A stretch of 64,000 bases of DNA from Bacteroidales bacterium (GCA_017960885.1 JAGCYI010000008.1:1-64000), one strand, 5' to 3'; counted from the first letter of the stretch, positions 31,113 to 41,350 are shown. Numbers and translations are program-made. Notes: generated by a model from the sequence alone, not told the origin.

Positions 31113-34100
31113 ATGAGAAGGAAACTAAATATTATAGTATTGACTATTTTGCTGGTGTTTGTGGCTGCCTATGTGGATGCTCAATGCCAATATAGGTTTA
31201 ATAATCTCAACAAAGCAAATGGTCTTAACAATGATGTTGTAACCGCGATAACCGAAGATGGTGCCGGCTTTATATGGTTGGGCACACAGACGGGCTTGCT
31301 GCGTTATGATGGTCAGTCGTTTGTGCCTATTTCTAACATCAACGATTCCATAACTCTCGAAGGATCTAGTATTATTGACCTTAAGACCGATTCGTCTGGC
31401 GACATCTGGATTGCCACCGACCATGGAATGTCTAAGTATGATATTGAGAACGAACGCCTTATTAATTATTATATCAGCCATGATGGTGAGATAATATCTA
31501 CTTCCCGTGTGGAAAAAATCTTCATTACAAGCGACAACCGTTTGCTATTTTTTAGCAGCAACGGCTATCTCTATGTCTTCAATGAAACCAATAAGGTGTT
31601 TGAGGCTTGTACTTATGATTTTTTTTCGCACCGAAATGTCAAATCATGCTTTGTAGACGATGACAACACCATCTGGGCTGTCGACAGGAACGCTTCGTCT
31701 ATTTATCATGTGGATTTTGAAGGCAACCTTTTGGATTCGCTCGAATGTAAAAGCAAATATCCGTTCCCCCTTGTGGAGACCAACGCTTTTCTCAACTTGG
31801 GTGACGGCAAGGTGTGGCTGGGAACCTATGCAGGCATTTACCAAATCGACGTAAATAATAAAAGCGTTACTCTTGTAGAAGATATCGAAGGACAGCATAT
31901 GCCAAAGAGCATCAAGACATTCTTTAAGCGCGACAATGGCGATGTATGGATAGGCACCAATGCCGAAGAGCTTTTCTTAGTAAATCTTAAGGACAAGAGT
32001 GTAAGTATGATAGAATCTGACCACAGCCAGTTGTCGCTGCGCAGGCTCAACAGCGTTACTGTTAACACCATATACGAAGACAGCAATTCGCTTATGTGGT
32101 TTGGCACTTGGCATGGAATCTCGTTCATGAGTTTGAATAATCCTCTTAAATTCAACGCCATCAGCTATCCCGAAAACTCCGGTATTCTTCGACAAAACCA
32201 GATTACGGCAATTACACTGTCTCCTGAAGGACTTATTACAATAGGTAGCGATGGCGGCGGCATAGTTTTTTGGGACGGACAGAGCTCCCGCAACAGCGGA
32301 GTGTTTACCGAAGATTCGCCAAACAGCCATATGAAGTCGTCGTCGATACTGGCAATGGCATACGACAAGGAGGGCAACCTTTGGACAGGAGGTTACAACA
32401 ATCCTCTTCACAAGCTCAGCCGCGACCATAAGGTTTCTGAGTCGTATAGTTTGGTAAACACTATCAAAGGCGTTACCAGCGACTTTATAGCCGACATACT
32501 GATCGACCGTCAAGACCGTATTTGGGTGCTGACCAATGGCGCCGGCTTGCTTAGGTTTGATCCGAAGTCGAAACAATTCACCCGTATTTTGTGCGATTCG
32601 CGACTTGTGGAGCCGGTAAGCATGTATGGCACGTGCCTTTGCGAGGGTCCCGACAGCACTATCCTCGTGGGTACATACTCTGGTTTGTATGTTTACTATC
32701 CAAACCATGATATTATTGAAAACTATGCTTATAGCTATGGGTCTCAATATAGTATAGCACACAATGCGGTGAACGATATTTTGTACGATTCGCACAATCG
32801 CGTTTGGGTAGCCACTCCTGCCGGTATCGACAAGTTCGACATTATGCACGGCATCTTTACCCATTACACAGGCGACAATGCTATCAAAAACGATATTTGT
32901 TCCAATATTATAGAAGATTGGAGTCACGATTTGTGGATCACCACCAACAACGGCATACTTAAATTTAATCCCGAAGTTAACAAAGTAACAAGGCTTTACG
33001 ATACCGACGACGGACTTCTCTCCACCAGTTTTGAGCGTCATGCTGTTTGCGTTTCTAAAAAAGGTGCTATATATATTGGCACTCACGACGGTGTGGTATA
33101 TTTTAGCGCACCTGAAATACAGGCTGTTACCAAAGTTGCGAAACCAGTAATTACAAGTCTTTTGCTAAGTTACAACAAGGTATATCCCGATTCCGCCAAC
33201 TCTATACTCAAGCGGTCGATATCCTGCACCGATAGTTTGGAATTCGACTGGGACAAGACTGCATTTTCGTTTGAGTTTACCGTGCTTGATTATCTCTATG
33301 GCAAAAACATTAAAATACTCTACCGGCTCGACGGATATCAAAACACCTGGACAGACATCGGCACTCGGCGCGAATTGGGATTCACAAATCTCAATCCTGG
33401 AGTATATACCCTCCGTCTGATAGCCGAGAATTCCGACCGTATACGAAGCGAGGAGCGCACATTGGTAATCAGGATACTTCCGCCGTGGTACAAGACCAAG
33501 GGCGCGATAGCATGTTTAGTGTTGCTTGGACTTCTGCTGTTTTGGCTTATACACGTGTTGCGTGTACGGGGTATGCGCCGCCGTCAAACAGAGTTGGAAC
33601 AGATTGTAGACAGCCGCACTTTGGAACTCGTAAACCTCAACTCAGTGCTCGAACAGCGCAACGAGGAGATGATGCAGCAGAAAGAAGAGATACAATCGCA
33701 GCGCGACGAACTTTATGAGAAAAACAACCAGCTCCATTCAAGTCGCGAGGCTATCCAGCAGTCGTATCAGAGGCTCTTAGCCCTTAGCGAGCTCGACAAG
33801 CATATTTCAAGCTCTACCAATATCGAGTCGATCTTGCAAAAGGTGTATAATAATAAGGTGGTATCCTTGGCAGGATGCGGCTTGTGTATCTGCAAGCGTA
33901 CCAAAAATCCGAGCATTGTGGAGTTTTCGCCATATATTGAAAATGACGAGATTTACCATCTGGACGATGAAAAACTTTCTGAACTTACCGAGCCTCTCAC
34001 CTTTACATGTTTCCACAATCGTCAAGAAATTGTTGCCGACAACTCCTCTGATTACGAAGTAACACCGTTTCTGGCAGAGTTAGGCTACCGCACATGCGTG

Positions 34101-35081
34101 AGAATTCCGCTTTTTAATGCCGACGAGGTGTGCGCCGTTATGATTATCAACAGCCACAACGAAAACGCCTTCACCAAAAACGACATAGCTATTTTCAAAG
34201 TAATAGCCTCTTATAGCGAGATTGTGATTGAAAAAGCAGACGCATATTCGCAGATAGCGTCCAAGAATGCCGCCATCAACGGCAGTATATCCTATGCCAA
34301 AACCATTCAAAAACTGTTTCTGCCTCAGATCGAAGAGTTTAAGCTCTATTTCGATGCCGAAGTTATCGACCGTCCAAAAGATATTGTGTCGGGCGACTAT
34401 GTTTGGCAGTGCGTGGAGAAATCCGACAATGGATTTATGATATTCAGCGCAGTGGTGGATTGCACGGGTCACGGTGTGCCGGGCGCGTTTATGAGTTTGA
34501 TATCCAACCAGATATTGCGCGAAGTGGTGCAAACAATGAAGATAACCGAACCTATGGACATACTGGCACAAGTGTCGGAAACCACAGCCAAGATGCTCAA
34601 GCAAGACAACGGCGAAAACAAAGACGGCATGGATATGTCGTTGTGCAGGTTTGATGTTGACGCTGAAGGCAATATGTATCAGTTTGTTTATTCCGGAGCC
34701 AAATGCCCGATACTGTTCAGCAGGCACAACAGCTCCGAGTGTGTGATGATTCCTGCCGACCGTATCTCTATTGCCGGAGGATTCCGCCGACAGTCTGACC
34801 GTCCGCAGTTTACACAACAGGTGTTTGAGATTATTCCTGGCGACACTATCTATATGTACAGCGACGGTATCATTGATTTAAACAATACCAGCCGTGCAAG
34901 GTTCGGACGCAAACGTCTTATTGAGGCTGTAAATAGCGTGTCGTCTTTCGCTCCTGACATTCAGAAACAAAAGATGGAATGTATTCTTGATAGTTTTTCC
35001 ACCGGCACCGAGCAGCGCGATGATATTACGCTTTTGATTCTAAAAGTTAGGGATAAGGTTGAGTTGCAAGAGCATAACTAA
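31113..35081 (+). CDS. Two-component-regulator propeller sensor with GAF and PP2C (SpoIIE) phosphatase domain
   Basis: The 1322-residue protein has a signal peptide followed by about 14 Reg_prop beta-propeller blades (repeats of the D.G.iWigT..Gl type, residues about 30-690). A Y_Y_Y domain (about 715-780) and a membrane helix (LVLLGLLLFWLIHVL) follow, then a long coiled coil and a GAF domain (about 900-1040). The C-terminal PP2C/SpoIIE phosphatase has SGDYVWQ, DCTGHGVPGAFMS, DGMDMSL and YMYSDGIIDL. This is the architecture of a membrane sensor that dephosphorylates a protein partner. With siaB and siaC directly upstream, SiaC is the obvious substrate. Confidence 0.9.
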   Translation: MRRKLNIIVLTILLVFVAAYVDAQCQYRFNNLNKANGLNNDVVTAITEDGAGFIWLGTQTGLLRYDGQSFVPISNINDSITLEGSSIIDLKTDSSGDIWIATDHGMSKYDIENERLINYYISHDGEIISTSRVEKIFITSDNRLLFFSSNGYLYVFNETNKVFEACTYDFFSHRNVKSCFVDDDNTIWAVDRNASSIYHVDFEGNLLDSLECKSKYPFPLVETNAFLNLGDGKVWLGTYAGIYQIDVNNKSVTLVEDIEGQHMPKSIKTFFKRDNGDVWIGTNAEELFLVNLKDKSVSMIESDHSQLSLRRLNSVTVNTIYEDSNSLMWFGTWHGISFMSLNNPLKFNAISYPENSGILRQNQITAITLSPEGLITIGSDGGGIVFWDGQSSRNSGVFTEDSPNSHMKSSSILAMAYDKEGNLWTGGYNNPLHKLSRDHKVSESYSLVNTIKGVTSDFIADILIDRQDRIWVLTNGAGLLRFDPKSKQFTRILCDSRLVEPVSMYGTCLCEGPDSTILVGTYSGLYVYYPNHDIIENYAYSYGSQYSIAHNAVNDILYDSHNRVWVATPAGIDKFDIMHGIFTHYTGDNAIKNDICSNIIEDWSHDLWITTNNGILKFNPEVNKVTRLYDTDDGLLSTSFERHAVCVSKKGAIYIGTHDGVVYFSAPEIQAVTKVAKPVITSLLLSYNKVYPDSANSILKRSISCTDSLEFDWDKTAFSFEFTVLDYLYGKNIKILYRLDGYQNTWTDIGTRRELGFTNLNPGVYTLRLIAENSDRIRSEERTLVIRILPPWYKTKGAIACLVLLGLLLFWLIHVLRVRGMRRRQTELEQIVDSRTLELVNLNSVLEQRNEEMMQQKEEIQSQRDELYEKNNQLHSSREAIQQSYQRLLALSELDKHISSSTNIESILQKVYNNKVVSLAGCGLCICKRTKNPSIVEFSPYIENDEIYHLDDEKLSELTEPLTFTCFHNRQEIVADNSSDYEVTPFLAELGYRTCVRIPLFNADEVCAVMIINSHNENAFTKNDIAIFKVIASYSEIVIEKADAYSQIASKNAAINGSISYAKTIQKLFLPQIEEFKLYFDAEVIDRPKDIVSGDYVWQCVEKSDNGFMIFSAVVDCTGHGVPGAFMSLISNQILREVVQTMKITEPMDILAQVSETTAKMLKQDNGENKDGMDMSLCRFDVDAEGNMYQFVYSGAKCPILFSRHNSSECVMIPADRISIAGGFRRQSDRPQFTQQVFEIIPGDTIYMYSDGIIDLNNTSRARFGRKRLIEAVNSVSSFAPDIQKQKMECILDSFSTGTEQRDDITLLILKVRDKVELQEHN

Positions 35082-35905
35082 AATCTCGAAGCCTTTACAT
35101 CCACGTCGGGTAAGTAGATCCAGTACCCTTTGTCGTACATGTAACCGTCGAAACTGCCGTCGGGACCCATGAATTTTGTGTTGCCCTTGTATTCAGAAGG
35201 TGCTGTGAGATGGTCTGCTACAAACATTTTGAGTTTCTTGTCGTAACGGAGGCTCATAACTGCGCGTTCGGTAAATTCAAATATCAACCTTTCGCAGTTG
35301 CGCTTTTTCTCGTCGACAAAGTGTCCGCCGAAAAATATCTTGCCGCCGTTGTCGAGTTCTACCCGTACCTGTTCTAATACTTTGCGGTTTACAAAGAGGT
35401 CGCCGCCGTCCCATCCTACGAGGGCGTAGATGTTGCTTTTTTTACCGCCCAACTGCACTAGCTCGTAATATATAGCACCGTACCAGTTGTCGGGCTGCAT
35501 ATTGGCAGTAGCGGGGTTGGAAGTGCTTTCTGACTGGTCGTCGAGATGGAGAATCACCACATCGCCGTACACATTTATCTCTACTATGCCGTAGTATTTG
35601 TAACTGCCGTCAGAAAACTGCAGTCCCCATGTGAAAATCCTGAACTTATTGTCGGGACTTTTCAATACCGACACAGGCTGGATGCTGTCGAATGAATAAC
35701 ACAGTTTTTCGTCATTGCCCAATAACTTCACGAAAGTATCTTCAAACTGATTTGCTAAAACTATTCGTAGCGAATCGTTTTCGGCGTTGCGGGCCTGTTC
35801 CAATATTTTTACGGATTGGCGTATTTCATGTTCAATTTCGGGATCTACTTGGGCAGATACGGAAAATACTATAAATAAAGGTATTAATGCGAACAGTCTT
35901 TTCAT
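35078..35905 (-). CDS. Conserved hypothetical secreted protein
   Basis: The 275-residue protein has a cleavable signal peptide (FIVFSVSAQ). An N-terminal helix region (EIEHEIRQSVKILEQARNAENDSL) is followed by a beta-rich domain (FRIFTWGLQFSDGSYKYYGIVEI; IYALVGWDGGDLFVNRKV; DHLTAPSEYKGNTKFMGPDGSFDGYM). It resembles a group of unnamed Bacteroidota exported proteins. It overlaps the 3' end of the sensor phosphatase gene by 4 nt on the opposite strand. The function is unknown. Confidence 0.7.
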   Translation of the reverse strand: MKRLFALIPLFIVFSVSAQVDPEIEHEIRQSVKILEQARNAENDSLRIVLANQFEDTFVKLLGNDEKLCYSFDSIQPVSVLKSPDNKFRIFTWGLQFSDGSYKYYGIVEINVYGDVVILHLDDQSESTSNPATANMQPDNWYGAIYYELVQLGGKKSNIYALVGWDGGDLFVNRKVLEQVRVELDNGGKIFFGGHFVDEKKRNCERLIFEFTERAVMSLRYDKKLKMFVADHLTAPSEYKGNTKFMGPDGSFDGYMYDKGYWIYLPDVDVKASRF

Positions 35906-36007
35906 GTTTTTCTTTTTTTTGTTTGTTTAACGTAATACGGTGCTGAAAATATTGCAAAATAAAGCAAAAAATTATAATTTTGTGGAAAACTAAAAACAAA
36001 TTGATTT

Positions 36008-36748
36008 ATGAAACTAAGATGCATGGTTATTGACGACGAGCCGCCAGCAGTGAGGCTTATGCAGAGTTTTATTGAACGCACACAAAGCCTGGAATTTGTG
36101 GGCGGATACACCGACAGCGTGGAGGCTGTGCAGGTGATAAAGCAGAATCCTCCCGACGTGCTTTTCCTTGATATCCAGATGCCGGATTTAGACGGTATGC
36201 AGTTGTCGAAGATGGTGCCGCCGGAGACTAAGATAGTGTTTTCAACTGCCTACAAGGAGTATGCGTTCGACAGTTACGATGTGAGCGCCATCGACTATCT
36301 GCTCAAACCCATCAGTTACGCCAAGTTTCTCAAAGCTGTGCAGAAATGTGTGGATTGGTACGAGATGAAAAATGCGTCAGAAACATCCGCACCTGCCCCT
36401 GCTCCTGCGGTGTCAGCTCCTGCCAATAGCGACAATTTCTTTATCAAGAGCGACTCTTTGCTAGTGCGTATTGATACGTCAGAAATATTATATATCTGTG
36501 CCTTAAAGGATTATGTGCGCTTTGTGTTCGATAGCGGACGCAAGCCTATCATCTCGCTTATGACCATGAAAAACCTTGAGCAGATGTTGCCTGCCGACAA
36601 GTTTGTCCGTGTAAGCCGTTCTTATATAGTGGCTATCAATAAGATACGCTCGGTAGATAAAAACAACTGTATATACATCGGCGACGAGGTAGTACGCGTT
36701 ACCGATGTATACAGCGACCAATTCAAAAAGTTTATTGGAGGGTGTTAG
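36008..36748 (+). CDS. LytTR-type response regulator
   Basis: The 246-residue regulator has an N-terminal receiver domain with the acidic pocket IDDE, phosphoacceptor Asp in LFLDIQMPDLDG and KP in YLLKPISY. An Ala/Pro linker follows (about 125-140) and then a LytTR DNA-binding domain (FFIKSDSLLVRIDTSEILYICALKDYVRFVF; FVRVSRSYIVAINKI). LytTR regulators bind direct repeats and often control envelope genes. No histidine kinase is next to it. The 3' end overlaps the convergent S41 protease by 17 bp. Confidence 0.93.
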   Translation: MKLRCMVIDDEPPAVRLMQSFIERTQSLEFVGGYTDSVEAVQVIKQNPPDVLFLDIQMPDLDGMQLSKMVPPETKIVFSTAYKEYAFDSYDVSAIDYLLKPISYAKFLKAVQKCVDWYEMKNASETSAPAPAPAVSAPANSDNFFIKSDSLLVRIDTSEILYICALKDYVRFVFDSGRKPIISLMTMKNLEQMLPADKFVRVSRSYIVAINKIRSVDKNNCIYIGDEVVRVTDVYSDQFKKFIGGC

Positions 36749-38141
36749 GGCGTTTGATAGTTAAGTTTTGTTTATAAAATGGCTTTTCTAATGCACCGAT
36801 AAAGGAATAATCATTGGCGGTTGCTATTTTGGCACGTTTGGCTATAGGAGCTTGATTGCCTGTGATAAGCGAAATGGCTTTTGCAAAAAGAGGTTCTTCT
36901 ACATTGCCGAGCGAACTTTCAAAAAAGTCGGGAAGCAAGTAATCGGGAGTAAATCCGTCTTTAAAATTCATTTCGCCAGCAGAGTTTTTACAAACTCCTA
37001 CCACAAGATAAAGCGCCCATTCTGAATAGTTAATTCCATCGCTATCAAAGCCTTGGTCGTAATTGTCGTTGATTAGCAAATTGGTGGTGTATTTGCCGTA
37101 AGTAGGTGTACCTATTAGTACCACGTCCATATAGGGTTGAAGACCAGAAATTAACTCCTCGCTTGCAGATGCCGTTTGGTATGATGTTAGCACATAGAGC
37201 TTGTTGATGTTGAGATGGGTATCTTGAGCCGAAAAATAAGAGTTAGGATCTTGGTTTTCTTCTTTTAGCATTTTTGCAAGAATGGGGTTGACCTCGGTTT
37301 GAATTAAGATTTTACCTTCGTTGCCGGCAGGTACAATCATAGAAGCTATTTTTTCGAGAGTAGAGATATATCCGCCTCCGTTTATCCTTAAGTCTAAAAC
37401 AAGTTCGGTAATCTGATCTGATTGGAACTTTTTAAAAGCCTGTGTAAGAGATTCGGTGCCATCGTCGAAACTATCGTAAAGGAAATATCCAATTTTGTGG
37501 CCGTCGATTTCGTGTGTAGAAACTTGCAGCACAGGGTCGATATCCATGCTCTTTTTGGTGATTAGGGGCGATGTGTATTCGGTGTCGTAATATTCACGAG
37601 CCGCCCACATTCCGTTTGGAACTGATAGCTTAGAGTATGTAAGTGTGTACGAATCAAGGCTTAATAATGATTTGTAATTCGTTGTGTTGAGGATTTGTTT
37701 GTTTACTTTGGTAATCACATCGCCGCGCTTTATACCAGCTGCCTCGCCAGGCGAATTTTTGTAGACATATTGTACGTATGCAACCACATTGTCGCTATTT
37801 AATCGGTCTGTACCTAAAAGGTAATAGATACCGTCGGTAACATATATATTGTTGAGATGGTTGTCGGCTTCGGTATAGTTGTTCATAATAGCGGAGAAAC
37901 GATCTTCGGGGTAAAGATAATACTCAAACACATCTTTGGGAGTGTTGAATTTTGAGAAGTCTAGATGCGCAGGAATATTGGAGTTCCAATAATAGTAGTC
38001 GCGCATTGTTTCCCAAACAAAGCGGTGGATGGTGTAGTTTTTTTTCTGGTGGTTAATTGGAACTGGTTCGTCCTTGTCGTCTTTATGGCATGCACTTAGG
38101 AGTAAGGTGGCAAGCAGCAGAAGTGAAGCTATTTTTTTCAT
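36732..38141 (-). CDS. S41-family (C-terminal processing) protease lipoprotein
   Basis: The 469-residue lipoprotein has lipobox LLSAC. A helical N-terminal domain (WETMRDYYYWNSNIP) is followed by a PDZ domain (SPGEAAGIKRGDVITKVNKQ). The S41 catalytic domain has VLDLRINGGGYIS, the nucleophile-type Ser in SYQTASASEELISGLQ and GTPTYGKYTTN with a Lys. These proteases cut unstructured C termini in the periplasm or at the outer membrane. The overlap with the LytTR regulator is convergent. Confidence 0.9.
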   Translation of the reverse strand: MKKIASLLLLATLLLSACHKDDKDEPVPINHQKKNYTIHRFVWETMRDYYYWNSNIPAHLDFSKFNTPKDVFEYYLYPEDRFSAIMNNYTEADNHLNNIYVTDGIYYLLGTDRLNSDNVVAYVQYVYKNSPGEAAGIKRGDVITKVNKQILNTTNYKSLLSLDSYTLTYSKLSVPNGMWAAREYYDTEYTSPLITKKSMDIDPVLQVSTHEIDGHKIGYFLYDSFDDGTESLTQAFKKFQSDQITELVLDLRINGGGYISTLEKIASMIVPAGNEGKILIQTEVNPILAKMLKEENQDPNSYFSAQDTHLNINKLYVLTSYQTASASEELISGLQPYMDVVLIGTPTYGKYTTNLLINDNYDQGFDSDGINYSEWALYLVVGVCKNSAGEMNFKDGFTPDYLLPDFFESSLGNVEEPLFAKAISLITGNQAPIAKRAKIATANDYSFIGALEKPFYKQNLTIKRPNTLQ

Positions 38142-38273
38142 GGTGTTTAAGATTAAGTTTTTAAGTATGACAAATTAAATGAAATAATCCCCTAAAATGT
38201 AAAAAAAACAGTTAAAAAAGTTAAATATTTAAAATGACAGGCAACACTCTGGGTGAGAAAATAGTTTTTGTTA

Positions 38274-38281
38274 TATATTTG
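38274..38281 (+). promoter_or_regulatory. -7 box (TATATTTG) of the LRR gene
   Basis: Exact TAnnTTTG match 30 bp upstream of the chosen ATG at 38312; supports that start over the ATG at 38234, which lies upstream of the box. Confidence 0.55.
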
Positions 38282-38311
38282 CATACTCAATTATCTAATT
38301 CCGTACATATA

Positions 38312-39424
38312 ATGATTAAGAAAATTTTCCTATTGTTGCTTGCGGTTAATGTGGCAAGTGCATACGCACAAAACGATGAATGGTTCGATCCGAACGGTAA
38401 TATTTTACCTAATTATTTGGATGATAACGGATTACTTGCCGACGAATATCTTGCCGACGCCTACGAGTATACATCGTTAGACGAGGCTCTCGCAAATCCG
38501 TTGAAGGTGATTAAGCTGAACCTATCCAAGCAGGATTTTGGCGAATTTCCTTCCGAAATTGTGCAGTGCCACAACCTTCATGTGCTTGATTTGGATTCCA
38601 ACAGGCTCGCTGCTATCTCTCCCGAAGTGGCAAACCTGCCTAGCTTGCAATACCTTGTGCTCAGTCACAACATGCTCACCGAAGTGCCGGCTGAAATTGG
38701 CGGACTCAAAAACCTGCTTATGCTCGACCTCAGCAACAACCAATTGACTTCTCTGCCTGAGGATATTTGCTCGCTCGAAAACCTCAATAATATTATCTTA
38801 GACGATAATAAATTAGAATCGCTTCCTCAGTCTATCGGCTCTATATCAAAACTTTACAACCTCTCTGCCACCCACAACAATATCAAACAGGTTCCACAGT
38901 CAATAGGTACGCTCTCCCTGCAGAACCTCGACCTTTCTTACAATCAGATTTCTGCGCTGCCATCTACATTCGGCAACCTTCAGACTATGATGATTTGCGA
39001 CCTTTATCACAACAACATATCCACACTCGACGAAGATTTTTGCAAGTTGAAACAGCTGCTGTATCTCGATCTTTCGCACAACAGCCTCACCTCACTGCCT
39101 CAGAACTTAGGCAAGATGTCGTTTATGCGCATGCTCAACCTTAGCGACAATCAGATAACCGTTCTTCCGTCGTCGATAGGTGAGATGTCGATGTTGCAGG
39201 AACTCGACGTTTCGCAAAACAACTTGAAAACCATTCCTAAGACCATAGGAAAACTTTCGTTTATTTCAAGGCTGCTCCTCGGGTTCAACAATATTTCGCA
39301 GATTCAGCCTGCTCTGGCAAAACTCAAAAAAGCCGAAGAGATAAATCTCGAAAGCAACGACATTCCTCAAAGCCAGATACTTAAAGCCAGCAAATTTTCC
39401 AACATATCATCTTTCAAATTCTAA
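38312..39424 (+). CDS. Secreted leucine-rich repeat protein
   Basis: The 370-residue protein has a signal peptide (LLLLAVNVASAYAQ) and about ten 23-residue leucine-rich repeats of the form LxxLxLxxNxLxxLPxxIGxLxx (for example LLMLDLSNNQLTSLPEDICSLENL). The repeats run from residue about 70 to the C terminus. LRR arcs bind proteins; in Bacteroidota many are surface proteins of unknown partner. IspF follows only 4 nt downstream, so they are co-transcribed, probably by chance of position. Confidence 0.9.
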   Translation: MIKKIFLLLLAVNVASAYAQNDEWFDPNGNILPNYLDDNGLLADEYLADAYEYTSLDEALANPLKVIKLNLSKQDFGEFPSEIVQCHNLHVLDLDSNRLAAISPEVANLPSLQYLVLSHNMLTEVPAEIGGLKNLLMLDLSNNQLTSLPEDICSLENLNNIILDDNKLESLPQSIGSISKLYNLSATHNNIKQVPQSIGTLSLQNLDLSYNQISALPSTFGNLQTMMICDLYHNNISTLDEDFCKLKQLLYLDLSHNSLTSLPQNLGKMSFMRMLNLSDNQITVLPSSIGEMSMLQELDVSQNNLKTIPKTIGKLSFISRLLLGFNNISQIQPALAKLKKAEEINLESNDIPQSQILKASKFSNISSFKF

Positions 39425-39428
39425 CACA

Positions 39429-39905
39429 ATGAAGATTCGTACAGGAATAGGATTCGACGTACACCAGCTTGCCGACGGCATTCCGTTTTTTGTCGGCGGT
39501 ATCAAAATAGAACACACCAAAGGCGCGGTAGGACATAGCGATGCCGACTGCCTTATCCACGCCATCTGCGACGCACTTCTCGGTGCTGCCAATATGCGCG
39601 ACATCGGCTACCATTTTCCCGACACCGATCCGCAATACAAGGGCATAGATTCAAAAATTCTTTTGCGCAAGACCTGCGAGATAATCCGTGGAGCGGGTTA
39701 CTCAATATCCAATGTCGACAGCGTTATCTGTCTGCAAAAACCAAAAATCAAAGACTACATTCCTCAGATGCAGAAGGTTTTGGCAGAGGTGATGAGTCTC
39801 GACCCCGACGACGTGGCAGTGAAAGCCACCACCACCGAACATCTCGGCTACACGGGTAGGGAAGAGGGTATTGCCTGCTATGCAAATGTATTAATTTATA
39901 AATAG
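39429..39905 (+). CDS. ispF: 2-C-methyl-D-erythritol 2,4-cyclodiphosphate synthase
   Basis: The 158-residue enzyme has RTGIGFDVHQL with metal ligands Asp10 and His12, GHSDADCLIHAICDALLGAA, and the closing KATTTEHLGYTGREEGIACYA. It catalyses the cyclisation step of the MEP isoprenoid pathway in the cytoplasm. Length and motifs match the family exactly. It follows the LRR gene by 4 nt. Confidence 0.97.
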   Translation: MKIRTGIGFDVHQLADGIPFFVGGIKIEHTKGAVGHSDADCLIHAICDALLGAANMRDIGYHFPDTDPQYKGIDSKILLRKTCEIIRGAGYSISNVDSVICLQKPKIKDYIPQMQKVLAEVMSLDPDDVAVKATTTEHLGYTGREEGIACYANVLIYK

Positions 39906-39927
39906 CGTTTAGTTAACTTTGCTTTGT

Positions 39928-39935
39928 TATTTTTG
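39928..39935 (+). promoter_or_regulatory. -7 box (TATTTTTG) of the MATE gene
   Basis: Exact TAnnTTTG match 20 bp upstream of the GTG start at 39956; the -33 element is not clear. Confidence 0.5.
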
Positions 39936-39955
39936 CGAACAAAAAAATAACAAAA

Positions 39956-41314
39956 GTGGACTACTCAGACCGTACTAAAGAACTTGCTACCAAGAAGATA
40001 AACACGCTTCTGTGGGCATACGCATTACCTTCGATTATTAGTCAGGTAATTGCATCGCTCTACAACGTTACCGACCGTATGTGCATAGGCCAAGGCGTTG
40101 ATTCTATGGCTATTTCGGGATTGACAATCACATTCCCATTTATGAATATTATCCACGCCTTCGGTGCGCTTGTGGGTGTGGGTGCAAGTGCCCGAATGTC
40201 GATTGTGCTTGGCAAAAAAGACATCAATTGGGCAGAAAATATTCTCGGCAACGCTGTTTACCTTACTTTTGTGTTTGGTGCGCTGTTTATGACAGCGGGT
40301 TATCTCTATATCGACGACATTCTTTTGCTGCTTGGCGCCACTCCGCTAAACGTTGGCTATGCCCGTGAATATATGCTGATTGTGTTGCCCGGAATGTTTT
40401 TTACCACACTGAGTTACAACCTTACGGGAATGATTCGCTCCTCGGGATACCCAAAGAAATCGATGTACATCTTAGGCGGCGGTGCTGTGATCAACATCGT
40501 TCTCGACCTTTTGTTTATATTCGTGTTTAAACTCGGTATTGCAGGAGCAGCGTGGGCAACCACAATTTCGATGGTGGCAACGGCTGTGGCATCGGTTTGG
40601 CATTTTGTAAAGCGAGATTCGTTTATACGTTTCCGCCGTCACGCTTGGCAGCCTAAGTTCTACATTTTTAGAAACATACTGTTGATAGGTATGAGTCCGT
40701 TTTTGATGAACCTTGCCGCAGCGGGTGTGGTAGCCATGTTGAACCGTCAGATAACCGTTTATGGCGGCGAAAATGCTGTGTCGGCATACGGCATTATGAA
40801 TAGTTTTGGCAATATGGCGGTGCTTATTATTCTCGGCATCTGTCAAGGCATGCAGCCCATAGCGGGATACAACTATGGCGCAGGGTTCAAAGACCGTCTC
40901 AAAGAGGTGCTTTTCCTTTCGATGAAGATTAATATGATAGTTGGTTTGGTGGGGGCATTGCTTGCCTGCCTTTTCCCGAGACTTTTGGCGCACGGTTTCA
41001 CAGGCGACCAAGACCTGATTGAGCTCAGTGTGCCATGTTTCCGCTATATGATGTGTATGATGCCGCTCATTGGGTTTACTATCACCAATTCAAATTTTTT
41101 TCAATCGATCGACAAACCTTGGGTGGCAATTACCACAAGTCTTTTGCGACAAGTGCTTCTCTTGCTGCCGTTTATATATTTCTTCCCATTAGTATTTGTG
41201 CATTTTGGTGCCAACGGCTTAACAGGCATCTGGTTTTCTGCCACAGTTTCCGACGTGCTTGCCGCTGTTATTTCAGGTGGATTGCTCTATTCGCAGAGAA
41301 AGGTGTTTGTGTAA
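39956..41314 (+). CDS. MATE-family multidrug/Na+ exporter
   Basis: The 452-residue protein has twelve membrane helices in two six-helix halves, with the MATE-type start PSIISQVIASLYNVTDRMCIGQGVD. It contains PFMNIIHAFGALVGVGASARMSI and GICQGMQPIAGYNYGA. MATE proteins export cationic drugs or metabolites using H+ or Na+. Translation appears to start at GTG 39956, which lacks an ATG alternative nearby; a promoter box lies just upstream. The substrate is unknown. Confidence 0.92.
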   Translation: MDYSDRTKELATKKINTLLWAYALPSIISQVIASLYNVTDRMCIGQGVDSMAISGLTITFPFMNIIHAFGALVGVGASARMSIVLGKKDINWAENILGNAVYLTFVFGALFMTAGYLYIDDILLLLGATPLNVGYAREYMLIVLPGMFFTTLSYNLTGMIRSSGYPKKSMYILGGGAVINIVLDLLFIFVFKLGIAGAAWATTISMVATAVASVWHFVKRDSFIRFRRHAWQPKFYIFRNILLIGMSPFLMNLAAAGVVAMLNRQITVYGGENAVSAYGIMNSFGNMAVLIILGICQGMQPIAGYNYGAGFKDRLKEVLFLSMKINMIVGLVGALLACLFPRLLAHGFTGDQDLIELSVPCFRYMMCMMPLIGFTITNSNFFQSIDKPWVAITTSLLRQVLLLLPFIYFFPLVFVHFGANGLTGIWFSATVSDVLAAVISGGLLYSQRKVFV

Positions 41315-41320
41315 ATTATT

Positions 41321-41350
41321 TTGGATTATCAAACTAATTTAGTATTTTTG
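41321..41350 (+). promoter_or_regulatory. Promoter of the mini-Rpn gene
   Basis: TTG at 41321 and TATTTTTG at 41343-41350, 22 bp apart; 27 nt upstream of the start codon. Confidence 0.65.
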
